Assembly: GCA_937981985.1 (NCBI GenBank)
Contig: CALJNB010000005.1
Coordinates: forward strand, 248,001 to 312,000
From: an uncultured bacterium
Lineage (GTDB): Bacteria > Myxococcota_A > Bradymonadia > Bradymonadales > Bradymonadaceae
Direction: 5' to 3'
Length of the DNA stretch: 64,000 bases
This document shows, piece after piece, positions 9,587-20,271 of the stretch (its first letter is position 1; each line of letters starts with the position of its first letter). The notes beneath the pieces were generated by a model, which did no database searches, was not told where the DNA came from, and was given only the letters and a program-made list of their open reading frames with translations. The position numbers and the translations under genes are program-made.

Positions 9587-9792
9587 TAATACTGGAGATT
9601 TTCCATACGTGAAACACGTAAACCGGCAACCAGGCTTTGGCTGGATTTACTGGCCCGTTGAGGGGCGGGGCGATCGAGTCGAGCTCGTAATTGCTCTATT
9701 TCATTCTCGAGTTCCACAATGAAAGCGGGTCCATTTTGGTGGTATTTCTTTATAAGTGAAAAACGTAGGCTTTTATCTTTTTTCTCAGTCAT
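9586..9792 (-). CDS. Small coiled-coil protein heading the ABC operon
   Basis: 68 residues, highly charged. Residues about 22-42 (AFIVELENEIEQLRARLD) form a short heptad pattern. It has no signal peptide and no recognised domain. It is well supported as a gene: AAGGATAAAAA gives a ribosome site 7 bases before the ATG, and its stop overlaps the ABC ATPase start (TAATG). It may serve as a small partner or leader of the ABC complex; that is inference. Its upstream 65 bases are near-duplicated in front of the large gene starting at 14096. Confidence 0.75.
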   Translation of the reverse strand: MTEKKDKSLRFSLIKKYHQNGPAFIVELENEIEQLRARLDRPAPQRASKSSQSLVAGLRVSRMENLQY

Positions 9793-9856
9793 TTTTTATC
9801 CTTTCTTGGAATCTATCGAAATTTATCACGACTTGATCCTTTGTCGAAAAAAAAAG
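9790..9856 (-). promoter_or_regulatory. Promoter/leader element A, duplicated at 14094-14157
   Basis: Read on the minus strand, the element runs from a T-run plus CGACAAAG through GATCAAGTCGTGATAAAT to AGGATAAAAAATGAC at the start codon. The same blocks occur in the same order before the gene starting at 14096. A possible promoter is TTTCGA, 17 bases, ATAAAT. It probably sets the transcription start of the ABC operon. Confidence 0.55.
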
Positions 9857-9869
9857 GTTTCCATGAGTC

Positions 9870-9896
9870 AAAAAAAGCGACACCCTAGGTATCGCT
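9870..9896 (-). terminator. Intrinsic terminator after the thrombospondin-type-3 gene
   Basis: On the minus strand the stem AGCGATACC / GGTGTCGCT (one G-U pair) with a 3-base loop is followed by seven T. It begins 21 bases after the stop at 9918. Confidence 0.82.
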
Positions 9897-9917
9897 CATG
9901 AGAAATTTTGATATAAA

Positions 9918-12900
9918 TCAGTTTGATTTACGTCGACGAATTAGGACTGCAAATCCGATTAGGAACATCGCAAAGCCTATTGGGCCAGAACCGTTTACAG
10001 ACGAACAACTACCGCCTTGGATTAAGATGTCTCCGGCAATGTTGTTACCGCCGTCCCCTTTACTATTAGGGTCAAGGTAGTCGGGAGTTCCGTCGTCATT
10101 ACTATCGTCGTTGGCTGGATTACCGTCATCGTTCGTATCTTCTTCGATCGTATCCACTCCGTCGCCGTCGTCGTCAGGATCCAAATAATTAGGCGTTTGG
10201 TCACCATCAGTGTCGTCGTTTGTGGGGTCGCCGTCATCGTTGAGATCTTCGTCGCTGGTAGGGACGCCATCGCCGTCATCGTCAGGGTCTAAAAAGTTTG
10301 GTACGCCGTCGGCATCGCGATCATCGTTGGTTGGGTTGCCGTCGTCATCGATGTCTTCTGCTGCCGTAGGTACACCATCGCCGTCGTCATCGGTATCTAA
10401 AAAATTTGGGATTCCGTCGCCGTCTGTGTCGTCGTTTGTTGAGTCTCCGTTGTCGTCAAGATCTTCATCGACCGTCGAAACGCCATCACCGTCATCATCA
10501 GGATCGAGGTAGTTGGGGGTCTGGTCTCCGTCGGTATCGTCGTTGGTTAAGTCACCATCTTCGTCAATATCCTCATTGGCGGTCGGTACCCCGTCACCAT
10601 CGTCATCGGTATCCAAAAAGTTTGGAATGCCATCGCCATCGTTATCGTCATTTGTCGGATCGCTATCGCCGTCCACATCTTCGTCAGCCGTATCGATTCC
10701 GTCTCCGTCATCGTCACTGTCCTGGAAGTTGGGTGTTCCATCATCGTCTCCATCTGGAGTTGGGGCGGCTGTTCCGCCGTTATCAGGATCAAAAGCGTCG
10801 ACTAATCCATCCATATCAGTGTCAGTTGTATCCGGTGCTACCACGTCTGGGATGCCATCAAAGTTTGAGTCGAATCCTTCCACGTTGTCCGTTAATCCGT
10901 CATTATCAGAATCGGTATCAAGGTAATCAGGGGTACCATCCTGATCGGAGTCCTCACATGGAACCATGGTACATTCAAAGTTATCTAAAATGCCGTCGCC
11001 GTCAGCGTCGACGTCTAAATGTGAGGAGTAACTATCACCATCATTATCGTCAGTACCGGTTTGATCATCCATTAGCTCTTGAAGGGTAGGAATACCGTCG
11101 CCATCATCGTCTGGATCTTCGAAATCGTCCAAGCCATCGTTATCCGTATCGGGACATCCGTTTACAACGGGTCCTCCACACTCGATCGAATCTGGAATAC
11201 CATCCATGTCTGTGTCTATCGGCGCAGAATCGGGGTCTAGATAATCCGGGATATTATCGTTATCTAAATCGAAACCAATTTCGGCCATATCACTGACGCC
11301 ATCACCATCTGAATCGGGATCAAGGTAGGCCGGGATCCCGTCGTTATCCGGGTCATCTCCGAACAAAATGCCGTCCGAAATTTCATCTTCAGTGGTAATT
11401 CCATCGTTGTCATCGTCGGCATCTTGGAAATTAGGATCGTCTACGCCGTCCGTATTTGGTGGTGTTGTCGGGTCACCAATGACATCGTTGAGGCAATCAC
11501 CGACTGCAGCACAATCGGTATCAAAAGCATCATCTAGACCATCACCATCGGAGTCGTTTCCTACAGGGGTAACATCAGCTACGCCGTCTTCGTCGACATC
11601 TGTACCCTCAATACCATCTGTGACGCCATCACCGTCAGAATCGTCGTCAAGGTAGTCAGGCCCCCCGGTTCCATCTGTATTTTCGCAAGGTGCCATAGAA
11701 CATTCGGCTCCATCGGGAATACCATCGCCATCAGAATCTACGTCTTGGAAATCAGGAACAGAGTCACCATCAAAGTTAGGTTGACGAGCCTGTGTACCGA
11801 TAACATCGTTGAGACAATCTCCGGCAAGAGCACAATCGGGATCGAAGGCATCATCGAGTCCGTCGTTATCACTATCGTTATTGACTGAAACGACATCAGG
11901 TGCACCATCTACATCGGCGTCGTGCGCTTCAATGGCATCATCAATTCCATCACCATCGGCATCGGTTGATTGAAAATCGAAATTTCCGTCGTTATCAGAA
12001 TCGGTGGGGGTGATTCCGTTCATTTCTATCGGATCGTGTTGTCCACTCATGTCTACATCGGTAAACCCATCGACTATTCCGTCGCCGTTAAGATCTCCAG
12101 CGCCACTTTCAGAAGCATCTGTAACGCCGTCGTTATCGGAATCAAGATCAAGGTAGTCGGGAAGTCCATCCATATCGGTGTCAACACAAGTCGAGCCGTT
12201 TCCGCATTCGATGTCGTCGGGAATTCCATCATTATCTGAATCAAGATCTTGGTAGTCCGGAATCAGATCGTTATCTGTGTCTGGGACTGGTGCGATGACG
12301 GCGATCGTGTCGTTGAGGCAATCGCCGGCTGCCGCGCAATCCGGGTCGAACGCATCGTCGATCCCGTCGCCGTCAGAATCGTTTCCGACCGGAGTAACAT
12401 CCGCTACACCATTTCCGTCGCCGTCTTGTCCTTCTTTAGCGTCGTCAATTCCATCATCATCTGAATCTGTCGTTTGGAAATCAGGTAGAGGTGTTCCGTC
12501 CGTATCGTTTGGAAGGGTGCCGTCGGTAATAATCGTATCGTCTGCACCATCTCCATCTTGATCGTCAAAAGAATCTAGAACTCCATCTCCGTTGACATCA
12601 TCATTGTAAGCTTCTTGAGCATCGGTGATACCATCGTTATCTGAATCACGGTCTTGGAAGTCAGGAATTAAATCGTTATCTGAATCTTCACAAGGTTGTG
12701 TAGTACATTCGATAGCGTCTGGAATTCCATCGTTATCCGAATCGAGATCTTGGTAATCAGGGAACGCATCTCCATCGGTGTTTTCACAGTTAACGAAAGT
12801 CGGGTCAGAACACTCATCAAAATCAATGATGCCATCTCCATCGTCATCGCCGATGACGCAATTTTGTCCATTACCGGAATAGCCAGGATTGCAGACGCAA

Positions 12901-14096
12901 TTAAAGCTGCCTGGAGCATTGATACAGGTGGCATTCATATCGCAATTATCTGTTGCGTTAGCGCATTCATCAACATCGGCGCAAGTGGAAGGCAGACCCA
13001 TGCAGGTGTATCCAACTTCAATATTACATTGAGAATTACAACCGTCACTATCCATGGTGTTCATGTCATCGCATTCTTCGACACCGGATATGAGTCCGTC
13101 TCCACAAATTTCAGCACAACCGGCCGCACCATTGATAGCCGAAAGGATGTTACCTTGTTGAGCGAAGGTATAGAACCCGTACTTACCGGTTGTTGGGAAA
13201 CTGATATCCGTTTCGTCAATTTCTAAAATATTATTCACAAATACTTGAACGCGACCGGTCGTATAGACAACGCGTAACTCGGGTTTTACAACGGAGTTAA
13301 ATCCAACGTTTTCGTAATTTGTCGATTCGGCAACCACGGTCACATCCCCGGGTGTCAAAGCACAAGGTACTTGTCCCCAGAGCTCGTCTAAAGAAACTAA
13401 ACCTTGAACCCTAATTAAGTTTAGCCCATTGGCCGTGACGGGTCCTGTGCAGCCGTCGGCGAAATCGATTGTTTGTGAAGAACCTTTCCACATTGCGATT
13501 AAAAAATCTGAATTAGGATTTGCGAAATCACCAGCTTCGTAGCCGAGTACGATTCCAATAAAATCGTTATCGCCACCGCCCTCTATGATGGTCCCAAAGT
13601 TGAGGATCGTTCCGTTATCAAAAACGTTGTCTGGTGATATGAAAACACCCGGTTCAGGATTGGTGGTATTCGAAATCGTGACTTCATATCCGTTTGGGCT
13701 TAAGTCCCAAATTGCGGGGAGTAATCCGGCAGATCCATCAAGTCCGCCAGATGTATCGGGAACGAACATCGAGAGGGGACTTTCGATATTACAGCCATTA
13801 TTACAGCCATCACCGTTATCATTATTACCATCATCGCATTGTTCAGGGGCTTCCTTAACCCCGTTTCCGCATGCCGGACAGCTAAAACCCGCCTCTGTTT
13901 GGCAGGCGGTAGAACAACCATCTCCGGCATTCACATTACCATCATCACAGGTTTCGGGAACTTCTATTAATCCGTCACCGCAGGTTTGCGCGCTTGCAAC
14001 TGCTGATTCCGTAACAGAAACTAAGAAAACGCTGACAAAAACGAGTAACCATTTTTGTAGTCGGGTGATGTGTAGGTTGTTACTTGGTTCCGTCAT
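9918..14096 (-). CDS. Large Ca-binding surface protein: thrombospondin type-3 repeats, TSP-C-like domain, MYXO-CTERM-like tail
   Basis: 1392 residues. Signal peptide about 1-36 (ends ASAQ). Residues 37-105 hold two myxococcal Cys-rich repeats ([16 protein letters not shown]). About 110-330 resembles the thrombospondin C-terminal domain ([35 protein letters not shown]). About 330-365 is a third Cys-rich repeat, followed near 375-415 by a calcium-binding EGF module (DVDECAN ... [15 protein letters not shown]). About 420-1345 are Asp-rich type-3 repeats, including three long modules with DCLNDVIG and six near-identical 36-residue units at the end. The C-terminus has GGSCSS, a hydrophobic helix and RRRKSN, like a MYXO-CTERM sorting signal. 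It probably sits on the cell surface and binds much Ca2+. It ends in a terminator. Confidence 0.88.
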   Translation of the reverse strand: MTEPSNNLHITRLQKWLLVFVSVFLVSVTESAVASAQTCGDGLIEVPETCDDGNVNAGDGCSTACQTEAGFSCPACGNGVKEAPEQCDDGNNDNGDGCNNGCNIESPLSMFVPDTSGGLDGSAGLLPAIWDLSPNGYEVTISNTTNPEPGVFISPDNVFDNGTILNFGTIIEGGGDNDFIGIVLGYEAGDFANPNSDFLIAMWKGSSQTIDFADGCTGPVTANGLNLIRVQGLVSLDELWGQVPCALTPGDVTVVAESTNYENVGFNSVVKPELRVVYTTGRVQVFVNNILEIDETDISFPTTGKYGFYTFAQQGNILSAINGAAGCAEICGDGLISGVEECDDMNTMDSDGCNSQCNIEVGYTCMGLPSTCADVDECANATDNCDMNATCINAPGSFNCVCNPGYSGNGQNCVIGDDDGDGIIDFDECSDPTFVNCENTDGDAFPDYQDLDSDNDGIPDAIECTTQPCEDSDNDLIPDFQDRDSDNDGITDAQEAYNDDVNGDGVLDSFDDQDGDGADDTIITDGTLPNDTDGTPLPDFQTTDSDDDGIDDAKEGQDGDGNGVADVTPVGNDSDGDGIDDAFDPDCAAAGDCLNDTIAVIAPVPDTDNDLIPDYQDLDSDNDGIPDDIECGNGSTCVDTDMDGLPDYLDLDSDNDGVTDASESGAGDLNGDGIVDGFTDVDMSGQHDPIEMNGITPTDSDNDGNFDFQSTDADGDGIDDAIEAHDADVDGAPDVVSVNNDSDNDGLDDAFDPDCALAGDCLNDVIGTQARQPNFDGDSVPDFQDVDSDGDGIPDGAECSMAPCENTDGTGGPDYLDDDSDGDGVTDGIEGTDVDEDGVADVTPVGNDSDGDGLDDAFDTDCAAVGDCLNDVIGDPTTPPNTDGVDDPNFQDADDDNDGITTEDEISDGILFGDDPDNDGIPAYLDPDSDGDGVSDMAEIGFDLDNDNIPDYLDPDSAPIDTDMDGIPDSIECGGPVVNGCPDTDNDGLDDFEDPDDDGDGIPTLQELMDDQTGTDDNDGDSYSSHLDVDADGDGILDNFECTMVPCEDSDQDGTPDYLDTDSDNDGLTDNVEGFDSNFDGIPDVVAPDTTDTDMDGLVDAFDPDNGGTAAPTPDGDDDGTPNFQDSDDDGDGIDTADEDVDGDSDPTNDDNDGDGIPNFLDTDDDGDGVPTANEDIDEDGDLTNDDTDGDQTPNYLDPDDDGDGVSTVDEDLDDNGDSTNDDTDGDGIPNFLDTDDDGDGVPTAAEDIDDDGNPTNDDRDADGVPNFLDPDDDGDGVPTSDEDLNDDGDPTNDDTDGDQTPNYLDPDDDGDGVDTIEEDTNDDGNPANDDSNDDGTPDYLDPNSKGDGGNNIAGDILIQGGSCSSVNGSGPIGFAMFLIGFAVLIRRRKSN
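10070..10716 (-). repeat. Six tandem 108-bp units encoding 36-residue Asp-rich repeats
   Basis: Within the large protein, six units of the pattern DDDGDGV-T--ED---DG-PTNDD-DGD--PN(F/Y)LD follow head to tail (residues about 1128-1343). The DNA repeats are imperfect, with many synonymous differences, so the copies are old or maintained at protein level. Confidence 0.85.
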
Positions 14097-14157
14097 TTTT
14101 TATCCTTCATTTGGGAATCACGCCGAAGTTATCATGCCTCGATCTTTTGTCGAAAAA
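14094..14157 (-). promoter_or_regulatory. Promoter/leader element B, copy of 9790-9856
   Basis: The minus-strand order is T-run, CGACAAAAGATCGAGGCATG, ATAACTT, a short variable part, then AAGGATAAAAAATGAC at the start codon. It mirrors element A. A possible promoter is TTTCGA, 17 bases, ATAACT. Confidence 0.55.
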
Positions 14158-14240
14158 ATATTGAGGGTCTTCAGTTATTTGAAAAGGAAAGGTCTCGTGC
14201 TAGGTTTTTATCAAGACAACTCAATCTGAAGTGGTGGGAT

Positions 14241-15246
14241 ATGAGAATCATATCAATTCTAATTTTTTTTACGGTCCTAGCTTTTTCTAACCCACTCTTT
14301 GCGTGCCTGTGGGATTCCGACACGATCGCAGATGAGATTAAAAATCGACGACCGATTATTAACGCCATTGTTGGAAATGTAGCCCAATATCCCGATAAAT
14401 ATTATGAGATGCGTTTAGAACGCGTTACGCAGGAAATTGTTGAGGGTAAAAAAACACCCGCGCTTTTTGATAACGCCGGTGTAGCGGCCAATAAACTCAA
14501 GGATTACGACAGCGCCATTAAGTGGATGGAAAAGAAGGAAATCGTTCTCACTGAAATGGGAAAAAAAGCGAAGAAGGACGACTGGTATCGTCTTTATGCA
14601 AACTGGGGAACGTTTTACGTTCATAAATTTATGATTCAACCCGATAAATCGGATTTAAGTGCGTTGAAGAAAAGCCGCGCCTATATCCAAAAAGCAATCG
14701 CAATACAGGATCTAGTAGTAAGGGAAAACTGCACAGGACCGACGCGCGGACGCTTTCAGGGAGAACCTTAAAGGATACGATATCTGGCCTTGTTGGGTTG
14801 ATTCATTTGGGGGATGCAAACAATAGTTGAGATATTCTTATTTTGGACCTTTTGTGACTACCTCTGAATCAAGATGTTTAACTGAACAATGGTATTTAAA
14901 GGCCAGAGAAGTTGCTAAGAAAGATGACAAAAGACGGGAAGCGTTTTTTATGAAGAAAGCAAAAGGCGGAAAACATCCAGATACACATCTCAATTTCTGG
15001 CGCGGGTTTAAAGCGAAGAAACTACCGGCATTTCCTAGGTTCAAAGGTAAAGGCAGAGCCGTAGAAAAGGCAGAAGAGAACTGTAAGAAGAAATATGAAA
15101 AGAAACGTAAACGAATATCCAAGGATGATGCAAAAGATCTATTCAAATTTTTTTCGATATTAGCTGTGAGGGTTAATGTCGTTGGTGATCGATTTATGTT
15201 GGTCTCTTCCGAATTAATCGACAATCGAGAGGTCGGCGACTTGTAA
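14241..15246 (+). pseudogene. Frameshifted TPR-type exported protein
   Basis: An open frame starts at 14241 with a signal peptide (ending FA-CLWD) and continues to 14771 (176 residues). The opening CLWDSDTIADE, the TPR-like KLKDYDSAIKWMEKKE and YANWGTFYVHKF match a family of tetratricopeptide proteins whose third block reads NPDAHFGRE. That block appears here (RRADAFREN) only in another frame near 14745-14775, then a stop, and the conserved-looking tail (HPDTHLNFWRGFKAKKLP) runs in a third register from about 14827 to 15246. At least two indels have broken the gene. Its 3' end overlaps the 3' end of glyS by 33 bases. Sequence error is a possible alternative, though flanking genes are intact. 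Confidence 0.68.
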
Positions 15247-17295
15247 GAATAATGCTTCAAGTTTAAAGAGAATCGCGAGACGGTTTTTCTTTAAATCAGG
15301 GTCGTCCACCATCACCATTATGTTATCGAAAAATGCATCAACCGGAGATCGAAGCGCAGATAAAGCTTCACATGCACCCGTCCAACTTCGATTCTCAAGC
15401 GCCGCTGCTAATGCTTTTTCGGCAGTTTCGCTTGCTTCGTACAATTCCTTTTCATTTTCTTCGACAAGCTGGCTCACTTCGACATTGGGTTTTTCGTCGG
15501 CATATTCCTTCGCTTGTTTACGGAGTATATTTACAACGCGTTTAAAGCCCGCGGTCAAAGGTTCAAAGTTGGGATCTGATCGAAATTTTGAAAGTGCATC
15601 AACGCGGTCAGATACACTCAAGATATCGTCCATACCCACGGCTAAGACCGCCTCAATGATATCACCATCGTAGTTTGACCCAAGCTGAGCTTTTAGGCGC
15701 GCACGAAAGAATTGAAAGATTTTGTCCTCATACCCGTCGTTTGTAGGTGTGATGTCTTTAGCGTTATCGCGCGTCATCGAAATCAATTCACGAATAGATA
15801 TCTGATACCCGCGATCTTGAAGGATGCGAATGACGCCAATAGTTGAACGTCGAAGTCCATAAGGATCTGCAGTTGCTTTGGGTTCGATACCCATCGCAAA
15901 GCATCCAAAGATGGCGTCCATTTTTTCGGCAATTGCAACGCAAGACCCAGCGTCTGAGGTTGGGGTAGAATCGTTTGAGCCCTTAGGCAAATATTGTTCT
16001 GCGATAGCTAAGGCCACTGCATCACTTTCTCCGAACTTGGTGGCGTAAGCTGCACCGATTACACCTTGTAGGTCCGTAAACTCGACTACCATTTGGGAGG
16101 TAAGGTCGGACTTACAAAGCGCACCGGCTTTGTGGGCCGTTTCTGAAGCATCTTTTAGTTCCAGACGGTTTGCAATTGATTCTGCAAGGTTTGCGATACG
16201 CTGAGCGCGATCAAACATCGATCCCAGCCCACGAATCCAAACCACCTTTTTGAGTCGTTCGTCAAAGGCACCAAATCCACCGTGTTTGAGATCTTGGTCC
16301 CAGAAAAATCGTGCATCATCGAGTCGTGCTTTAAGAACACGCAGGTTGCCTGCGGCTACAACCGTAGGATCTTTCACGGGGGTGTTGTATACCACTGCAC
16401 ATGCATTCGTAAGGGTTCCATCGGACCTCTGAATGGCAAAATAACGCTGGTGCTTACGCATGGATGAAATCAAAACTTCGTCAGGAAGTTCTAGATAGCT
16501 TTCGGCATACTCTACTAAAACAGCATGTGGTTTTTCCACAAGGTTTGAGACTTCGTTCAACAGGTCGATATCGTCTACGATTTTACCATTTTTACTATCA
16601 GCGATTCCGTCAACGAGAGTTCTAATGGTAGATTTACGCTCATCGAAATCGACAACCACGTCCGCTTTAGCGAGGGCATTTTGATATTGATCACCATCGG
16701 TAATCGTGATCGCATTTGGTGCAGAAAAACGATGTCCGAAGGTTTGATTGCCTGAATCGACGTTCGCAAAATGTACGGGAAGGGTTTTCCCGTCCAGTAC
16801 CGCAACCATCCATCGCAAAGGTCGTCCAAAAGAGGTCCGTAGAGATCCCCAACGCATCGATTTCGGGAACTTTAGATCGCCTAGCGCGCTTTCCAAAATC
16901 GCGGGTAAAACGTCGGCTGAAGGTGCTCCTTTTTCTTCGACTTTAACAGCGACATAATCGCCTTTTTTTGTCGTCACGATGTAGATGTCTTTTGGGTCAA
17001 CACCCTGACCTTTTGCAAAACCGATGGCAGCCTTTTGAGGCTCACCATCTTTCATTGCAAACTTTGCTGGTGGACCGGTCCTTTCTTCGCTCAAATCGCT
17101 TTGCGATTCTGAGATATCGGCAATGATAGCAAGACGTCTAGGAGTGGCGTAAGTCGATATTTTTTTTACATCAATACGTTGGTCGGCCAATCCGGTTTTA
17201 ATAGATTCAGCTAAACTACTGAGGGCAGGATTAACGAAACGAGCGGGTAGGTCTTCGCAACCGACTTCAAATACAAGATTCATTGTTTTACTCAT
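15214..17295 (-). CDS. glyS: Glycyl-tRNA synthetase, beta subunit
   Basis: 693 residues (E. coli 689). With GlyQ it forms the alpha2beta2 enzyme that charges tRNA-Gly. The N-terminus [20 protein letters not shown], the TPRRLAIIA block near residue 60, [13 protein letters not shown], and the [12 protein letters not shown] block near 270 are typical; the C-terminal ~150 residues form the anticodon-binding region ([15 protein letters not shown] near 650). The ATG at 17295 follows GGAGGAG and overlaps the glyQ stop as ATGA; an in-frame ATG at 17283 is the alternative. The gene is co-transcribed with glyQ. Confidence 0.96.
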   Translation of the reverse strand: MSKTMNLVFEVGCEDLPARFVNPALSSLAESIKTGLADQRIDVKKISTYATPRRLAIIADISESQSDLSEERTGPPAKFAMKDGEPQKAAIGFAKGQGVDPKDIYIVTTKKGDYVAVKVEEKGAPSADVLPAILESALGDLKFPKSMRWGSLRTSFGRPLRWMVAVLDGKTLPVHFANVDSGNQTFGHRFSAPNAITITDGDQYQNALAKADVVVDFDERKSTIRTLVDGIADSKNGKIVDDIDLLNEVSNLVEKPHAVLVEYAESYLELPDEVLISSMRKHQRYFAIQRSDGTLTNACAVVYNTPVKDPTVVAAGNLRVLKARLDDARFFWDQDLKHGGFGAFDERLKKVVWIRGLGSMFDRAQRIANLAESIANRLELKDASETAHKAGALCKSDLTSQMVVEFTDLQGVIGAAYATKFGESDAVALAIAEQYLPKGSNDSTPTSDAGSCVAIAEKMDAIFGCFAMGIEPKATADPYGLRRSTIGVIRILQDRGYQISIRELISMTRDNAKDITPTNDGYEDKIFQFFRARLKAQLGSNYDGDIIEAVLAVGMDDILSVSDRVDALSKFRSDPNFEPLTAGFKRVVNILRKQAKEYADEKPNVEVSQLVEENEKELYEASETAEKALAAALENRSWTGACEALSALRSPVDAFFDNIMVMVDDPDLKKNRLAILFKLEALFLQVADLSIVD

Positions 17296-18218
17296 GATGA
17301 CTCCTCCGTTGCGAAGTACTTGGCATAGCGTTCTCGCTCGTTTTCTTGAAGCATCGGGAAATCTAAAGTCTGACGCTTTTTCAAGTAGGCTTCCGCGACC
17401 TGACAAGATAGCCCGCGAATAACGCGTATATATTTTTGTCGCTCGGTCACACTAATTGCAGAACGTGCATCGAGTACATTGAATGCGTGGCCGGCTTTCA
17501 TAATAAAATCGTAGGCTGGAAAAACGAGTTCCTTTTTCATTAATTCTTCGGCTTGATCTTTATATTCTTCAAACCATCGAAAGTGTTTTTCGGTATCGGC
17601 TTCTTCAAAGTTAAAGGTAGAAAACTCTACTTCTTCTTGGTGGCGAATTTGCCGGTAGGAAATGTCGTCTGACCATTTCAGATCAAAAATACTGTCTTGG
17701 TTTTGTAAGTAGGTTGCAATGCGTTCTAGACCGTAGGTGATTTCTGCAGAAATAGGATCCAGTTCTACGCCACCGACTTGTTGGAAGTAAGTAAATTGTG
17801 TGGCCTCCATTCCGTCGATCCAAACTTCCCAGCCTAGACCCCATGCACCTAATGTGGGTTGTTCCCAATCATCTTCGACGAGTCGCAAGTCGTGAGCCAT
17901 CGGATCGATACCCAGTTCACGTAGACTTTCAAAATAGAGTTCAAGCACGTTATCAGGGCTGGGTTTGAGAAGAACTTGAAATTGGTAATAGGCGCCCAAA
18001 CGATTTGGATTTTCACCGTAACGGCCATCGGTGGGTCGTCGACACGGTTCGACATAGGCTACATTCCAAGGTTCTGGGCCCAGAGCCCTAAGAAAGGTCG
18101 CGGCGTTATAGGTACCCGCACCTTTTTCAACATCCCAAGGTTGTTGGATAACGCATCCATGATCTGCCCAGAAGCGTTGTAGGGTTAGGAATATATCTTG
18201 GAAATTTTTGACGGTCAT
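17292..18218 (-). CDS. glyQ: Glycyl-tRNA synthetase, alpha subunit
   Basis: 308 residues, normal for the catalytic alpha subunit. The motifs [72 protein letters not shown] and [10 protein letters not shown] are near-identical to the family. It activates glycine with ATP and works with the beta subunit encoded next (ATGA overlap). A good promoter (TTGCTC, 17 bases, TATAAG) lies 34 bases upstream. Confidence 0.97.
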   Translation of the reverse strand: MTVKNFQDIFLTLQRFWADHGCVIQQPWDVEKGAGTYNAATFLRALGPEPWNVAYVEPCRRPTDGRYGENPNRLGAYYQFQVLLKPSPDNVLELYFESLRELGIDPMAHDLRLVEDDWEQPTLGAWGLGWEVWIDGMEATQFTYFQQVGGVELDPISAEITYGLERIATYLQNQDSIFDLKWSDDISYRQIRHQEEVEFSTFNFEEADTEKHFRWFEEYKDQAEELMKKELVFPAYDFIMKAGHAFNVLDARSAISVTERQKYIRVIRGLSCQVAEAYLKKRQTLDFPMLQENERERYAKYFATEESS

Positions 18219-18251
18219 AGCGCACTCGTTTAACGGATAATCGTTGTCGCG

Positions 18252-18280
18252 CTTATAGCTGCGTCGTATGTAACGAGCAA
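18252..18280 (-). promoter_or_regulatory. Sigma70-like promoter of glyQS
   Basis: On the minus strand, TTGCTC and TATAAG are separated by exactly 17 bases, 34 bases before the glyQ start codon. Confidence 0.7.
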
Positions 18281-18305
18281 TGAAGATTTTTGTCGAGGTG
18301 AGAAG

Positions 18306-19098
18306 TTATGACGCTAAGGTGTTGTTGATTATCGTTTGTATAGACTCAACGATTTTTTTTGCCTTTTCATCATCGAGCCCGTCGGCCTGCGGAGGAGCAT
18401 ACTTTTGATTATCGTTGTCGTAGTATTCACCAGAGTGATCTGCGTGTTCATGGTCCAATGATAAGCTTTTGATGATATCAACCCCAATATTTATATCATT
18501 TCCATTCGTGTTAAATCCTTGCTTAACCATTTTCGTACCAAGCAAAGAGCCCGGATTTACAGCAATAATAACGGGCCCGTCAGCGCCAACTTGATTTGTT
18601 AAATGCCTTGACCACATCGTTATCGCGAGCTTGCTTTGGGCATAGGCTTCAAAGTCGCTAAGTTCTACCTTTCCGTTTAGTGCTTCAAAATCAACAGACG
18701 CTTGCGCGGCAGAAGACAGATTAATTACTCGGCCTTTTCTTAAGATCGGAAGTAATTTCGTCGTCAGTAAATACGGGGCAAAAGTATTAACCATGTATCT
18801 TACATCATAGCCGTCTTTTGTCGTGGTGTTTGAAGTTTTGAATACACCGGCGTTATTAATGAGCACATCAATCTTATCGTACTTTTTTAATATGGTGTCG
18901 GCCATTTCGCTAACTTCTCTAAGATCGGAAAAGTCTGCCTTAACAGCCTCGACTTGGAGTTCTTTCGCAAGGTTGTCGAGTTTGGATCCATTGCGACCGT
19001 GAACGATGATCGTATGTCCAAGAGACTTCATTTTTTTTTGCCGTCTCCAAACCGATTCCGTCAGTCGCTCCGGTGATTAAGATTGTTTTGATATTCAT
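18306..19098 (-). pseudogene. Short-chain dehydrogenase/reductase, frameshifted in a run of nine A
   Basis: A proper start exists at 19098 (AAGGAAAATT before ATG) and encodes the Rossmann opening ILITGATDGIGLETA, then the frame breaks in a run of nine A at 19031-19039. One A fewer would join it to the rest (KKMKSLGHTIIVHGRN ...), which runs open to 18306 with INNAGV near residue 82, the SSAA block and catalytic YAQSK near 150. The second frame alone (18306-19031, 241 residues) lacks the cofactor-binding TGxxxGIG and would be inactive. The gene may be phase-variable, rescued by slippage, decayed, or carry a sequencing error. It lies 76 bases after an oxidoreductase gene and may share its transcript. 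Confidence 0.8.
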
Positions 19099-19174
19099 AA
19101 TTTTCCTTTTCGTTTTCAATAGCCGGTCAGTTTTTCGATAAATCTTTGCTTTCGCTGGGTACGATAATTAGTGT

Positions 19175-20164
19175 TTATCCCACCGAAACGACAATTTTAC
19201 CAATTGCTGCACCACTTTCGAGACGATCGTGTGCGTGACCGACTTCCTGCAGGGTAAAGGTTTTCTCATCCAAAATGGGTTTCATTTTTCCTGCATCAAC
19301 GATGTCTGCGAGCTTGGATAAGATCTCGCCGTGAACTTTTCTGTTTTGGTTGTGAAGCATAGGAAGAAGCATGAAAACGACATGTAAGGAGAGTCCTTTA
19401 AAATGAGCAGTGGTTAGATCTAGTTCAAGTAACGAAACCGTGGTCGCGACATGGGCATTCAAAGCCGCAGCTTCAAACGACTTAGCTAAGTTTGGACCTC
19501 CGACTGAATCAAAAACGACATCAAATCCCCTACCTTCGGTATATTCTTGGACGTAGCTTTCAACGGTTTCTGTTTTAAAGTTTATAGGAGTCGCGCCCAG
19601 TTCTTTTATCAACTGTAATTGTTCTTCAGTTCCCCCGGTTGAGAATACTTCAGCTCCTAGATGATTTGCCAGTTGGACTGCTAGGTGACCGACGCCACCT
19701 GCTCCGCCGTGGACCAAAACTTTCTGACCTGTTTGAACTCCCGCTCTGATGAGTCCTTCGTAGGCAGTTATGCCCACTAAAGGTATTGCAGCGGCTTGTT
19801 CCATTGAGATCGTTTCAGGTTTTAATGCGACTAGATTTTCATCGGCTAATAGGAATTCTGCCAAAGCACCCTTAATGCCGACCAGGCCCCCCGCACAACC
19901 ATATACTTGGTCTCCGACTTTGAACTTCGTCGCACCATCTCCGATTTCTTCAACGGTACCGGCAAAATCCATTCCCAAAATCGCTGGGGTTTCTGGAGAT
20001 AGTGGAAGATCTTTTCCCATCTGCCGAATCATAGTATCGACGGTGTTAATACTGGTGGCCGCTATTTTGATTACAACGTGACCCGCTGTGACGACTGGTT
20101 TTTCGACTTCTGCCGGTTCGAATTTATCACTCGTTCCAAATTCGTTTAAAATCATTGCTTTCAT
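19175..20164 (-). CDS. Zinc-independent MDR oxidoreductase (quinone oxidoreductase-like)
   Basis: 329 residues. The ATG at 20164 is chosen for its GGAGATAG ribosome site and the family-typical opening MKAMILNEFG. The GroES-like N-domain has GMDFAGTVEEIGDGATKFKVGD near residue 65, and the Rossmann domain has VLVHGGAGGVGHLAVQLA near 145. The Cys/His ligands of the zinc-type MDR enzymes are absent, so it is of the quinone-reductase/enoyl-reductase class using NADPH. The substrate is unknown. It is divergent from a LysR gene across 107 bases with an inverted repeat, and is likely its target together with the downstream SDR gene. Confidence 0.9.
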   Translation of the reverse strand: MKAMILNEFGTSDKFEPAEVEKPVVTAGHVVIKIAATSINTVDTMIRQMGKDLPLSPETPAILGMDFAGTVEEIGDGATKFKVGDQVYGCAGGLVGIKGALAEFLLADENLVALKPETISMEQAAAIPLVGITAYEGLIRAGVQTGQKVLVHGGAGGVGHLAVQLANHLGAEVFSTGGTEEQLQLIKELGATPINFKTETVESYVQEYTEGRGFDVVFDSVGGPNLAKSFEAAALNAHVATTVSLLELDLTTAHFKGLSLHVVFMLLPMLHNQNRKVHGEILSKLADIVDAGKMKPILDEKTFTLQEVGHAHDRLESGAAIGKIVVSVG

Positions 20165-20233
20165 TTCTATCTCCGTATTTTTGTTAATCACTCTAAAAAG
20201 TCACACTAGCTATTTCGTTTTTGATTGATAATA

Positions 20234-20253
20234 TCTCATCTTAACGAATGAGA
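20234..20253. promoter_or_regulatory. Candidate LysR operator
   Basis: The inverted repeat TCTCAT-8-ATGAGA lies between the divergent oxidoreductase and LysR genes and contains a T-N11-A pattern, the usual form of a LysR-type binding site. Confidence 0.5.
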
Positions 20254-20271
20254 ATCAGGATATCGTTGATA

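Noticed and set aside
10210-11089. Long plus-strand open frames rich in Ser/Pro or Arg/His over the repeats.
   Set aside because: They are antisense shadows of the Asp-rich coding repeats, with no ribosome sites and no family features.
10070-12800. Regular DNA repeats that might be a CRISPR or satellite array.
   Set aside because: They are imperfect, keep a single minus-strand frame and encode Asp-rich type-3 repeats; there are no constant repeats with unique spacers.
20248-20271. Upstream ATG for the LysR gene.
   Set aside because: It falls inside the inverted repeat taken as operator, and the family starts at the later ATG.
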